Positions 19,067 through 27,449 are shown, numbered from the stretch's first letter. The stretch is 64,000 nt of DNA from Mycobacterium sp. E3251 (GCF_001666835.1 NZ_LZJF01000196.1:1-64000); one strand, 5' to 3'. Numbers and translations are program-made. The notes: generated by a model from the sequence alone, not told the origin.

Positions 19067-20497
19067 ATGAGCACTGGTCTCGGGAACAAGCTGGCGTCCA
19101 AGGTCGCGCGGGACCTCGAGGCCGAGATCGTCCGCCGCGGCTGGGCCACCGGCGAATCGCTGGGCTCCGAACACGCTCTGCAAGAGCGCTTCGGGGTGAG
19201 CCGCTCGGTGCTGCGCGAGGCCGTCCGGCTCGTCGAGCACCACCAGGTGGCCCGGATGCGCCGCGGGCCGGGCGGCGGGCTGATCATCTGTGAGCCCGAT
19301 GCCGGCCCCGCCACCCGCGCCGTCGTCATCTATCTCGAATACCTCGGAACGACGCTCGGCGACCTCCTCAATGCACGCCTGGTGCTCGAACCGTTGGCGG
19401 CCTCGCTGGCCGCCGAGCGGATCGACGAAACGGGCATAGCCCGGCTGCGGGCCGTATTGCGGGGCGAGGAACAGTGGAAGCCCGGGTTGCCGACACCTCG
19501 GGACGAGTTCCACATCGCCCTGGCGGAGCAATCGAAAAACCCTGTGCTGCAACTATTCATCGACGTGCTGATGCGGCTCACCACCCGCTACGCCCTGCGG
19601 TCGCGGACGGACACGGCCAGCGAGGCCGTCGAGGCGGTCGACCGGATGCACGTCGACCACTCCGAGATCGTCGCCGCCGTTACGTCCGGCGACTCGGCGC
19701 GGGCCAAGACGCTCAGTGAACGACACGTCGAGGCCGTGACCGCCTGGCTGCAGCACCATCACCCCGGCAATGCGAGCAGGCGACGCAAGCCGCGGCCGCT
19801 GAACATCGAGGTGCCCCGCGGCAAGCTGGCGGAGATGCTGGCGGCCACGATCGGCGACGACATTGCGGCCAGCGGTTGGAAGGTCGGGTCGGTCTTCGGC
19901 ACCGAGACGGCCCTCCTGGAGCGCTACAGGGTGAGCCGCGCGGTGTTCCGTGAAGCGGTGCGGCTGCTCGAATACCACTCGATCGCGCACATGCGCCGCG
20001 GGCCCGGCGGTGGCCTCGTCATCGCCACACCCCAGGCGCAGGCGAGCATTGACACCATCGCGCTGTACCTCCAATATCGCGACCCCAGCCGCGAGGACTT
20101 GCGTTGCGTCCGGGATGCCATCGAGATCGACAACGTCGCCAAGGTGGTGAAGCGGCGCGGCGAATCCGAGGTGGCCGCCTTCCTGTCCGCCCACCGGTGC
20201 GAGGTCGACGAAACGCCGGGTGACATCGCCGACGCCGCCGTCGAGGAGTTCCGATTCCACGTGGGGCTGGCCCAACTGGCGGGCAACTCGCTGCTCGACT
20301 TGTTCCTGCGCATCATCGTCGAGTTGTTCCGGCGGCACTGGTCGACCACCGGGCAGGAGCCGCCGACCTGGGCGGACGTCCTGGCGGTCCACCACGCCCA
20401 CCTGCGGATCGTGGACGCCATCGAGGCGGGTGACGAGAGCCTGGCCCGATATCGCGTGCGGCGTCATCTGGACGCCGCCGCGTCCTGGTGGCTGTAG
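19067..20497 (+). CDS. Tandem-fused GntR/FadR-type regulator
   Basis: A 476-residue protein from ATG 19067 (TTG 19040 is also in frame), equivalent to Rv3060c. It contains two complete copies of a winged-helix plus FCD effector module. Copy one has SVLREAVRLVEHHQVARMRR near residues 44-63; copy two has AVFREAVRLLEYHSIAHMRR near 290-309, each followed by GPGGGL. One chain thus mimics a dimer with two DNA-binding heads and two effector pockets. FCD domains often bind acyl-CoA or organic acids, and neighbouring fadE22 and Ltp genes make lipid-catabolic control plausible. Confidence 0.88.
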   Translation: MSTGLGNKLASKVARDLEAEIVRRGWATGESLGSEHALQERFGVSRSVLREAVRLVEHHQVARMRRGPGGGLIICEPDAGPATRAVVIYLEYLGTTLGDLLNARLVLEPLAASLAAERIDETGIARLRAVLRGEEQWKPGLPTPRDEFHIALAEQSKNPVLQLFIDVLMRLTTRYALRSRTDTASEAVEAVDRMHVDHSEIVAAVTSGDSARAKTLSERHVEAVTAWLQHHHPGNASRRRKPRPLNIEVPRGKLAEMLAATIGDDIAASGWKVGSVFGTETALLERYRVSRAVFREAVRLLEYHSIAHMRRGPGGGLVIATPQAQASIDTIALYLQYRDPSREDLRCVRDAIEIDNVAKVVKRRGESEVAAFLSAHRCEVDETPGDIADAAVEEFRFHVGLAQLAGNSLLDLFLRIIVELFRRHWSTTGQEPPTWADVLAVHHAHLRIVDAIEAGDESLARYRVRRHLDAAASWWL

Positions 20498-20593
20498 TTC
20501 GCAGATGTGATCTGCAGCGCGGTATAGCGAAGGCCCGTCGGGGGTACTGGGGAGGGAGGAAGTGACGGCCGGTCCAGCAGGGGGTTGGCGTTA

Positions 20594-21577
20594 GTGATCG
20601 AGAGCGAGAGTGCTGGAGTGACGGCGGGCACCGACATTGGACAACTCGGCTTCGTCCATTCGGCACTCATCTACCAATCCCAGCGGGAGTACCTGGAATT
20701 CGTGACGCGCTTCGTCAACGAAGGGCTGGCGACCGGTGAGGCGGTGATGGTCGCCGTGCCTTCGGACAAGTTGGCGCTACTCCATGACGCGCTGGGCGAG
20801 TCTTCGGCCGATGTGCAGATGGTCGACGTCACCGAGGTCGCCCGCAATCCGAGCCGGCTGATGGCGATGGAGGGGGCTTTCGTCGACGACCACCCCGACC
20901 GGCGGGTGCGGATCGTCAGTCAGATCGCCTGGCCCGGCCGCACCGAAGAGGAGCTGGTGGCCTGCGTGGAGCACGAGGCACTGGTCAACGGGGCGATGGA
21001 CGGCTACCAGGTGACCGGTTTGTGCCTCTACGACGGGAGCCGGCTCGGCGACGACGTGCTGGCGGACGCCCGAGCGACACACCCGCTGCTCTGGAGGGGC
21101 GACGCGCTGCAACGCAGCGCGGACTACGCGCCCGACGACGCCCTGCAGCGCTGCAACCGACCGCTGCCCGGCAATCCGGGGGCCGTCACCTACGTGGTCA
21201 AAAAGTCATCGGACCTCAGCCCCGCGCGTTCGTTCGCCACGAATTACGCCGGGTGGATCGGGTTGTCCCAAGACGGGATCGAGGACCTGCAATTGGTGGC
21301 CACCGAGCTGGCCAGCAACAGCCTGATGTACACCGAGGGCGCGTGCCAGCTCGCCTTCTGGCGCGACGACGACTACCTGGTGTGCGAGGCGCGAGACACC
21401 GGGTGCTTCGAGGATCCGCTGGTCGGGCGAATGGATCCGGGGCCGTGCGGCCCCGCCAGCCGCGGTCTGTACCTGGTCAATGCCATCTCGGACCTGGTCC
21501 GCACCCACACCACCGCCAGCGGCACGACGATTCAGGCGTATCTGCGGGTCGATCCGTCGGCTGGGCCTAGGGGGTAA
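20594..21577 (+). CDS. RsbA-like anti-sigma regulator (MEDS sensor plus HATPase)
   Basis: About 327 residues from GTG 20594 (TTG 20585 possible). Residues about 15-185 form a MEDS/DcmR-type sensory domain (FVHSALIYQSQREYLEFVTR, FVNEGLATGEAVMVAVP). The C-terminal 130 residues are a serine/threonine-kinase-type HATPase resembling RsbW, with N-box LVATELASNSLMYTEG and a glycine-rich loop near the end. Such proteins bind or phosphorylate anti-anti-sigma partners that control SigB/SigF-type sigma factors. No sigma or antagonist gene is adjacent, so its target is unknown. Confidence 0.8.
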   Translation: MIESESAGVTAGTDIGQLGFVHSALIYQSQREYLEFVTRFVNEGLATGEAVMVAVPSDKLALLHDALGESSADVQMVDVTEVARNPSRLMAMEGAFVDDHPDRRVRIVSQIAWPGRTEEELVACVEHEALVNGAMDGYQVTGLCLYDGSRLGDDVLADARATHPLLWRGDALQRSADYAPDDALQRCNRPLPGNPGAVTYVVKKSSDLSPARSFATNYAGWIGLSQDGIEDLQLVATELASNSLMYTEGACQLAFWRDDDYLVCEARDTGCFEDPLVGRMDPGPCGPASRGLYLVNAISDLVRTHTTASGTTIQAYLRVDPSAGPRG

Positions 21578-21640
21578 CCGAAGCAACCCCCGGGAACCGC
21601 CCCCCACATCGCGGTCCCGAGGGTCGCTCGTTACAAACGG

Positions 21641-21817
21641 TTAGACGCAGATACCAAGCGCGCTAACTACGCAACCTCCGCCGGCGGCCCCGCCGCCGAC
21701 AAGTCCCCCGCTTCCGGCCGCCGATGAAGCGCATCCTGTCGGTAGGAGCGACATCGCGGCCAACCCGACGGCCGCGGTGGCGACTTTGAGGGTCTTCTTG
21801 GTGTCTTTCGCCATCAT
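21641..21817 (-). CDS. Small putative lipoprotein
   Basis: A 58-residue protein starting at the MMAKDTKKT methionine (AGAAGG ribosome binding site just upstream; the frame extends further 5' but without support). A basic N-terminus and hydrophobic segment VATAAVGLAAMSLL end in PTGC, a slightly non-standard lipobox. The mature peptide would be about 34 residues, mostly Gly, Ala and Ser, with two further cysteines near the end. Its function is unknown. Confidence 0.6.
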   Translation of the reverse strand: MMAKDTKKTLKVATAAVGLAAMSLLPTGCASSAAGSGGLVGGGAAGGGCVVSALGICV

Positions 21818-21998
21818 GATGAGCCTTCTTTCATCACATTCCGAGGGGGAGTAATTGCACATCCGTTCAACGAACGGATGCCCCGACCCCATACCCGGTG
21901 CTGGGCGCGAGTAAACCTAAATTCTTCACTAATTTCGAGACGGGTTGACGCGTTATGCCGCTCGGCAGAAACTTGCACGTCAGGGCCGTATACGGCTA

Positions 21999-22073
21999 AT
22001 GTCTTCGCTCGTGCGTCTTCACGATCGCGCCTTCAAGAAGGCCGTAGTAGCTAGCACCCGCAGCGGGGTCTGA
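21999..22073 (+). CDS. Leader peptide ORF upstream of the LeuA-domain gene
   Basis: ATG 21999 to TGA 22071-22073 encodes 24 residues (MSSLVRLHDRAFKKAVVAS...). Codons 16-17 are GTA GTA, a valine codon uncommon in this high-GC genome, at 22044-22049, where the 5' arm of a downstream stem begins. A perfect palindrome GCCGTATACGGC (21985-21996) lies immediately upstream and may contain the -10 region, in which case the ORF would be nearly leaderless. Position, size and overlap with hairpins fit an attenuator leader peptide. Confidence 0.5.
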   Translation: MSSLVRLHDRAFKKAVVASTRSGV

Positions 22074-22134
22074 CCTAGACCGACCCCCCGCTGTGGGTCG
22101 GAAGCTACTGCAGTCGGTCGCTCCTTTCGACCGA
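22046..22134 (+). promoter_or_regulatory. Hairpin-rich leader, candidate attenuator
   Basis: Three nested or adjacent stems can form. AGTAGCT (22046-22052) pairs with AGCTACT (22103-22109). Inside it, 22057-22068 pairs with 22086-22097 over 12 bp with one G-U. Next, TCGGTCG (22114-22120) pairs with CGACCGA (22128-22134) just before the ribosome binding site of the gene at 22148. The leader ORF stop lies in the loop of the second stem, so ribosome position would change which stems form. No U-tract follows, so control could be translational. Confidence 0.5.
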
Positions 22135-22147
22135 AGAAGACCGGCAC

Positions 22148-22663
22148 ATGACCCTTCTCGAGACCCTGCCCGAGCGGCTCAACCCGTCCAGTGACCAAGC
22201 CGGCCAGTGCGCCGCGACGGCGTGGTTCGCCCAGCAGTTCGGCGCGCCGTTACCCCGCGGTCTGCGGGAAAAGGCCGACGCGATGTCCTGGGAGCGTTTC
22301 GTAGCGACCTACGGTCACTCGGCAGGCCCGATCCGCCTCGGCAACTGGGCGTGCACGGACACCCACCGACGACGGGGGCCGCAGGCCCGCCACTTCCGGG
22401 CCACGATCGCGGTCGGCGACCGCATCGAGACGTCAACCGCCGCGGCCGGTGGCCCGATCGCGGCGCTCAGCGCGATGCTGCACGAGCGCGGAATCCCGGT
22501 GGAGATCCTGAAGTTCCATCAGCTGCGATCGGGCGGGGACACCGCCACCTTCATCTGCGGCAGCAACGGCGCCCGCGAGGAGTGGGCGATGGGCTGGGCC
22601 GGCGACCCGACGCAGTCGGCACTGCGCGCGGTGATCGCCTGCGCCAACCGGTTGCTCGCCTGA
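22148..22663 (+). CDS. Stand-alone LeuA-type regulatory (leucine-binding) domain protein
   Basis: A 171-residue protein without any catalytic TIM barrel. Residues about 80-171 resemble the C-terminal allosteric/dimerisation domain of 2-isopropylmalate synthase (AGGPIAALSAMLHERGIPVEILKFHQ, SGGDTATF, ending SALRAVIACANRLL). The part around LPRGLREKADAMSWERFVATYG resembles the LeuA linker. It may bind leucine or a related ligand and could modulate LeuA or act on its own. The upstream leader peptide with a Val-Val pair strengthens a link to branched-chain amino acids. Not tested. Confidence 0.65.
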   Translation: MTLLETLPERLNPSSDQAGQCAATAWFAQQFGAPLPRGLREKADAMSWERFVATYGHSAGPIRLGNWACTDTHRRRGPQARHFRATIAVGDRIETSTAAAGGPIAALSAMLHERGIPVEILKFHQLRSGGDTATFICGSNGAREEWAMGWAGDPTQSALRAVIACANRLLA

Positions 22664-22666
22664 GGC

Positions 22667-24145
22667 CTACAGCGGGCGCAGCACGATCGGCATGCCGTCC
22701 ATCGGTATCGGCATGCCGCCGTAGTCCAAGTGCGGCTGGTAGCCCGGCCGGGCCAGCTCCAGCCGGTAGCGGCGCAGCAGCCGGTGGACGACGGTCTTGA
22801 CCTCCAGCTGACCGAACACCATGCCGATGCACTTGTGCGCGCCGCCGCCGAACGGCGCGAAGGCGTAGCGGTGCTTCTTGTGCTCGGAGCGGGGCTCGGC
22901 GAAGCGCTCGGGATCGAATTTGTCTGGGTCGGTCCACAATTCGGGCAGCCGGTGGTTCATGCCGGGCCAGATGGTGATGTTGGTCCCGGCTGGAATGTAG
23001 TGGCCGAGTAACTCGGTGTCGCGAACGGCCTGCCGCATGTTGAACGGCAGCGGCGTCACCATGCGCAGCGACTCGTTCATGATCAGTTCGAGGGTCTCCA
23101 GCTTCTCCAGCGCCTCGATGTCCAGCGGGCCGTCGCCGAGCCGCGCCGACTCCTCACGGGCCCGCTCCTGCCACTCGGGGTTCGCGGCCATGTTGTAGAC
23201 CATGGTGGTGGTGGTCGACGTCGATGTGTCGTGGGCGGCCATCATCAAGAAGATCATGTGGTTGACGATGTCTTCGTCGGTGAAGCTGTTGCCGTCGTCG
23301 TCCTCGGTGTGGCACAGCACCGTGAGCATGTCATTGCCGGTGGCGTTGCGGCGTTCCTTGACCCGCTCGATGAAGTAGTCCTCGAGGAGCCTGCGGGCCC
23401 GCAGCCCGCGCCACCACTTGAATGGCGGAACGGGCTGCCGGACGATCGCGCCGCCCGCGCGCGTCGTGATCGTGAACGCCTGGTTGACCTTGGTCACCAG
23501 GTCGTGGTCCGTGCCCGGCTCGTGCCCCATGAACACCAAGGACGCGATATCCAGGGTGAGTTCCTTCATCGCCGGGTGGAACAGGAAGCGCGCGTCGTTG
23601 GTGGGCCAGTTGGCGACGATGTCGCTGGCCACCCGGTCGATGTGCTCGACGTAGCCCGTCAACCGGGTGCGGGTGAAGGCCTCTTGCATGATGCGCCGGT
23701 GGTACATGTGCTCGTCGAAGTCCAGCATCATCAGGCCGCGGTTGAAGAACGGCCCGATCACCGGGTGCCAGCCCTTCTGCGAGAAGTCCTTGTTCTTGTT
23801 CGAGAACACGGCCTGGGTGGCGTCCGGTCCCAGCGCGGTGACCGCCGGCATGATCGGCGAGTCGAGGAAGTGCAGCGGGCCGCGGGTGCGATACAGATGC
23901 AGCGCGTAGTCCGGTCCGCCCCGGAACATCTCGATGATGTGCCCGAGGATCGGGAGGCCGGCGTCGCCGAGCACCGGCTTGAGGCCGCTGCCGGCGGGCG
24001 GTTCGGCCAGGACCTTGGTTTCCCAGTCGTGGTTGAGCAGACGCCTTTCGACCGCACCCATCCCCGGGATGGTGTTCAGCGTCGGAGTGAACCGGCGCCG
24101 CGCCTGGTCCAGCAGGTAATGCGGGGTGCTGATCGTGGCGGTCAT
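22667..24145 (-). CDS. cyp136: Cytochrome P450 CYP136
   Basis: A 492-residue P450, the length recalled for M. tuberculosis CYP136 (Rv3059), and in the same neighbourhood (TetR Rv3058c, SDR Rv3057c). Key elements are the I-helix MMAAHDTSTSTTT, the ExxR motif in NESLRMV and the heme loop FAPFGGGAHKCIGMVFGQLE with the ligand cysteine near residue 440. The class resembles sterol demethylase-like P450s. The substrate is unknown. The ATG at 24145 faces the divergent TetR gene across a region with two operators. Confidence 0.9.
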   Translation of the reverse strand: MTATISTPHYLLDQARRRFTPTLNTIPGMGAVERRLLNHDWETKVLAEPPAGSGLKPVLGDAGLPILGHIIEMFRGGPDYALHLYRTRGPLHFLDSPIMPAVTALGPDATQAVFSNKNKDFSQKGWHPVIGPFFNRGLMMLDFDEHMYHRRIMQEAFTRTRLTGYVEHIDRVASDIVANWPTNDARFLFHPAMKELTLDIASLVFMGHEPGTDHDLVTKVNQAFTITTRAGGAIVRQPVPPFKWWRGLRARRLLEDYFIERVKERRNATGNDMLTVLCHTEDDDGNSFTDEDIVNHMIFLMMAAHDTSTSTTTTMVYNMAANPEWQERAREESARLGDGPLDIEALEKLETLELIMNESLRMVTPLPFNMRQAVRDTELLGHYIPAGTNITIWPGMNHRLPELWTDPDKFDPERFAEPRSEHKKHRYAFAPFGGGAHKCIGMVFGQLEVKTVVHRLLRRYRLELARPGYQPHLDYGGMPIPMDGMPIVLRPL

Positions 24146-24171
24146 AGACGCTCCTTTGCGTTCCCTCCGAG

Positions 24172-24224
24172 GTGACAGCCGTCACTGTCTTATAACCTTC
24201 GGAAAAAACTTGACGGCTGTCAAG
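24172..24224. promoter_or_regulatory. Two inverted TetR operator sites between cyp136 and its regulator
   Basis: GTGACAGCCGTCAC (24172-24185) and CTTGACGGCTGTCAAG (24209-24224) are both near-palindromes with five- or six-base arms around the same 4-bp core, AGCC in one and its complement GGCT in the other. They are thus two copies of TGACAGCCGTCA in opposite orientation, 38 bp centre to centre. They occupy the divergent promoter region of cyp136 and the TetR gene, the expected position for an autoregulating repressor. Confidence 0.7.
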
Positions 24225-24259
24225 TTTGCTTTTTGACCGGCGTGGTGCAAGGTCAGGGA

Positions 24260-24895
24260 ATGAGCAGCCACGCCGCCACTCCGGAGCCGGGCGGGCAACG
24301 GCGCGGCGACAAGCAGCGCCAGGCGATCCTGCAGGCGGTGCGGGAACTGCTGCAGGAGAAGCCATTCGCGGAGCTGTCGGTCAGCACCATCAGCCTCCGG
24401 GCCGGGGTGGCCCGATCGGGCTTCTATTTCTACTTCGACTCCAAGTACGCCGTACTCGCCCAGCTGATGGCCGAGGCCGCCGAGGAGCTCGAAGAGCTCA
24501 CGCAGGATTTCGCCCCCCGCCAGCCGGGCGAGTCGCCCGAGCAGTTCGCCGAGCGCATGGTCGGCAGCGCGGCCGCCGTCTATGCGCACAACGACCCGGT
24601 GATGACCGCCTGCAACGAGGCCCGCAACACCGACGTCGAGATCCGCAACCTGATGGATCAACAGTTCGAGGTGGTCCTGGGTCAGATCGTCGCGATCGTC
24701 GAGGCCGAGATGAAGGCCGGGACCGCCAGCCCGATCAGCGACGACCTGCCGACCCTGATTCGCACCCTGGCCGGTACCACCGCGTTGATGCTGACCGGCG
24801 ATCCCATCCTGGCTGGCCGTGACAGCGATCGCGGCCGCCGTGTGCGCGTGCTGGAGCGGTTATGGCTGCACGCGCTGTGGGGCGGGCGTCCGTAG
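24260..24895 (+). CDS. TetR-family regulator of cyp136
   Basis: A 211-residue protein from ATG 24260; the frame extends to TTG 24233 without an obvious ribosome binding site. The N-terminal helix-turn-helix is recognisable: RQAILQAVRELLQEKPFAELSVSTISLRAGVARSGFYFYFDSKYAVL. The C-terminal ligand domain is typical in size. It equals Rv3058c by position. It is divergent from cyp136 and followed 28 bp later by an SDR gene, which is probably part of the same regulon. Confidence 0.85.
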   Translation: MSSHAATPEPGGQRRGDKQRQAILQAVRELLQEKPFAELSVSTISLRAGVARSGFYFYFDSKYAVLAQLMAEAAEELEELTQDFAPRQPGESPEQFAERMVGSAAAVYAHNDPVMTACNEARNTDVEIRNLMDQQFEVVLGQIVAIVEAEMKAGTASPISDDLPTLIRTLAGTTALMLTGDPILAGRDSDRGRRVRVLERLWLHALWGGRP

Positions 24896-24922
24896 GGCGT
24901 TACCGCCGGTATCGTCACGGCA

Positions 24923-25846
24923 ATGGGGCAGCAGGGGTATTACGCAGGCAAGCGGTGTCTGGTCACCGGCGCGGCCAGCGGCATCGGCCGTGCCACCGCG
25001 CTGCGGCTGGCCGCGCAAGGCGCCGAACTCTATCTGACCGACCGTGACCGGAAAGGCCTCGAGCTCACCGTGGCCGACGCCCGCGCGCTGGGCGCTCAGG
25101 TACCCGCACAGCGGGCCCTCGACATCGCCGACTACGACCAGGTGGCGGCGTTCGCCGCCGACATCCATCGCGACCATCCGAGCATGGACGTCGTGCTCAA
25201 TATCGCCGGCGTGTCCGCCTGGGGCACCGTCGACCGGTTGACGCACGACCAGTGGAGCAAGATGATCGCGATCAACCTGATGGGTCCGATCCACGTCATC
25301 GAATCGTTCGTGCCGCCGATGGTGGCCGCCCGCAACGGCGGGCACCTGATCAACGTTTCGTCGGCGGCCGGGTTGGTCGCGCTCCCGTGGCATGCCGCCT
25401 ACAGCGCCAGCAAGTACGGCCTGCGTGGGCTGTCGGAGGTGCTGCGTTTCGACCTGGCCCGCCACCGCATCGGGGTGTCGGTCGTGGTGCCGGGCGCGGT
25501 GAACACCCCCCTGGTGCAAACCGTCGAGATCGCCGGGGTGGACCGCGACGACCCCAAGGTCGCGCGGTGGGTGAACCGCTTCAGCGGCCACGCCGTCTCG
25601 CCGGAGAAGGCGGCCGAGAAGATCCTGGCCGGGGTGGCCAAGAACCGCTACCTGATCTACACCTCGCCGGACATCCGGGCGCTGTACGCCTTCAAGCGGC
25701 TGGCCTGGTGGCCCTACAGCGTGGCGATGCGCCAGGTCAACGTCATCTTCACCCGTGCCCTGCGGCCGGCCCCGGCGCCGCTAGTCCGGCATGGCCAGTT
25801 CGAGGCGCACCCCGAGCAGCCGGACCGGACGGTCGAGCTCGAATAG
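24923..25846 (+). CDS. Short-chain dehydrogenase/reductase (Rv3057c-like)
   Basis: A 307-residue SDR with TGAASGIGRATALRLA, DIAD, NIAGVS, catalytic Ser in VSSAAGLVAL and YSASKYGLRG. The C-terminal part carries aromatic-rich helices (FKRLAWWPYSVAMRQVN) seen in SDRs that associate with membranes. The recalled H37Rv protein is about 20 residues shorter; here the C-terminus runs 66 bp into the 3' end of convergent dinB2. It probably acts on the product of the neighbouring P450. Confidence 0.85.
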   Translation: MGQQGYYAGKRCLVTGAASGIGRATALRLAAQGAELYLTDRDRKGLELTVADARALGAQVPAQRALDIADYDQVAAFAADIHRDHPSMDVVLNIAGVSAWGTVDRLTHDQWSKMIAINLMGPIHVIESFVPPMVAARNGGHLINVSSAAGLVALPWHAAYSASKYGLRGLSEVLRFDLARHRIGVSVVVPGAVNTPLVQTVEIAGVDRDDPKVARWVNRFSGHAVSPEKAAEKILAGVAKNRYLIYTSPDIRALYAFKRLAWWPYSVAMRQVNVIFTRALRPAPAPLVRHGQFEAHPEQPDRTVELE

Positions 25847-26815
25847 GTCCAGGACGCGCAGCGCCGCGGCGACGATGGTGTCGCGATCGGTGGTGGGCGC
25901 CTCCAGCTTGCGGATTTTGGTGCGGGTATAGAACGTCGCGGTTCGCACGGTAACCGCCACCCGCGTCACGATCCGGCCCGACGCCAGCACGTCCGCCAAC
26001 GCCTGTTCGGCCAGTTGTGTTATCGCCGAATCCATTTCGGCGCGATCGGTGAGGTCGCGCGGGAAGGTGACGACGTGGCTGCGCGAGCGCGGAATCCACG
26101 GCTCGGCGCTGACTTGCGCGTCACCGCCGCCCTTGGCCAGCAGCAGCAACCACAGGCCGGTGCGCGGGCCGAACACCGAAGTCAGCAACTCGGCATCACT
26201 GTGCGCGAGCTGCCACACCGTTGTGATCCCCAGTGTGGCAAGCTTTTTCGCCGTCTTGGGGCCAACGCCCCACAGCGCCTCGACCGGGCGGTCCGCCATC
26301 AGGGTCATCCAGTTCCCGTCGGTGAGCGTGAAGATGCCCGCTGGCTTGGCGAATCCGGTCGCGATCTTGGCCCGCTGCTTGTTGTCGCTGATTCCGATCG
26401 AACAGGACAGCCCGGTTTCCGACGAGATGACCGTGCGAATCTCTTCGGCCACGGCGGCCGGATCGGCCGCCGCGACGCCGACATACGCCTCGTCCCAACC
26501 CCACACTTCGACCGGGTGTCCCAAATCGCGCAACAGCCCCATCACCTGTTCGGATGCCGCGTCGTACGCGGCGGCATCCGAGGGCAGAAACGTCGCATCG
26601 GGGCAGCGGCGCGCGGCGGCCCGCAACGGCATGCCGGCGTGCACGCCGAACTCGCGGGCCTCGTAGGAGGCGCAGGTGACGACCTTGCGGGGTTCGGACG
26701 GGTCGCCGTTGCCGCCGACGATGACCGGCTGCCCGGCCAGTTCGGGGTGGCGGCGTAATTCCACCGACGCCAGAAACTGATCGAGGTCGACGTGCAGGAC
26801 CCAGGCCGGGCTCAT
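25781..26815 (-). CDS. dinB2: DNA polymerase IV, DinB2 type
   Basis: A 344-residue Y-family polymerase starting at ATG 26815, overlapping the TGA of the upstream TetR gene by one base (TGATG), a translational-coupling arrangement. The first catalytic aspartate is in VLHVDLDQFLASVE and the second acidic pair in WGWDEAYVGV. The fingers/palm stretch GLSCSIGISDNKQRAKIATGFAKP and the helix-hairpin-helix region GVGPKTAKKLATLGI follow. The protein ends shortly after the little-finger domain with no QLxLF-like beta-clamp motif, as known for M. tuberculosis DinB2 (Rv3056). It performs error-prone or bypass synthesis. Confidence 0.9.
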   Translation of the reverse strand: MSPAWVLHVDLDQFLASVELRRHPELAGQPVIVGGNGDPSEPRKVVTCASYEAREFGVHAGMPLRAAARRCPDATFLPSDAAAYDAASEQVMGLLRDLGHPVEVWGWDEAYVGVAAADPAAVAEEIRTVISSETGLSCSIGISDNKQRAKIATGFAKPAGIFTLTDGNWMTLMADRPVEALWGVGPKTAKKLATLGITTVWQLAHSDAELLTSVFGPRTGLWLLLLAKGGGDAQVSAEPWIPRSRSHVVTFPRDLTDRAEMDSAITQLAEQALADVLASGRIVTRVAVTVRTATFYTRTKIRKLEAPTTDRDTIVAAALRVLDLFELDRPVRLLGVRLELAMPD

Positions 26816-27423
26816 CAGCGGCCGCAAAGCTTGCGCGCCACGCTTTCCCAGGCATCGCCCAGGGTCTGGAGGGTATGGCCGCGGTCGTTGAGCTGATGCT
26901 CGACGTAGTTCACGTTGAGCAGAGCGAGCAGGGCGTCGGCCTGGGCGTCGAGATCGCCGGTGGTATGAGCCGCCCGGAGCAACACCCGGACGTGGGTGTG
27001 GTGCACCAGGACGGGCGCGCTGTAGCGGGTCTGCGGATCGCGGTGGGCTTCCGAGAGCAGTTCGTGATGGGCATGGGCGAAGCAAATCCGCTCCCGGCCG
27101 AACGCCACCAGTCGATCGATCGGCGGAGCGTCGGGTCCCAGCGGGGGCGGGCCGAATAGGAAAGCCTGCTGGCTGGCTCGCTCGTCCTCGTCGAGCAGCA
27201 CCATCATCAAGCCGGCACGGCTACCGAAGCGCCGGAACACCGTACCTTTGCCGACGCCGGCGGCGGCGGCGATGTCGTCCATGGTGACCGCGTCGGCGCC
27301 GCGCTCTGCGATCAGGTTTCGGGCAGCCTGGAGTAGGAGTGCCCGGTTGCGCGCCGCGTCGCCCCGCTCCTGGTGCAGCACCTCCGGGGCCCACACGGGC
27401 AACGAGTCCAGCCGCTCGCTCAT
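26815..27423 (-). CDS. TetR-family regulator (Rv3055-like)
   Basis: A 202-residue protein; ATG 27423 gives a good N-terminus. The helix-turn-helix reads ARNLIAERGADAVTMDDIAAAAGVGKGTVFRRFGSR, followed by an all-helical ligand domain. It is divergent from the FMN reductase gene across an operator-like palindrome and is translationally coupled to dinB2 downstream. It probably represses itself and the reductase, which would also place dinB2 under its control. Confidence 0.87.
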   Translation of the reverse strand: MSERLDSLPVWAPEVLHQERGDAARNRALLLQAARNLIAERGADAVTMDDIAAAAGVGKGTVFRRFGSRAGLMMVLLDEDERASQQAFLFGPPPLGPDAPPIDRLVAFGRERICFAHAHHELLSEAHRDPQTRYSAPVLVHHTHVRVLLRAAHTTGDLDAQADALLALLNVNYVEHQLNDRGHTLQTLGDAWESVARKLCGR

Positions 27424-27449
27424 GACTGCACTGTAGCGTCGGCGGAATA

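Noticed and set aside
21985..22147. T-box or known riboswitch in front of the LeuA-domain gene
   Set aside because: I find no T-box antiterminator sequence or other riboswitch core; the leader-peptide explanation fits better.
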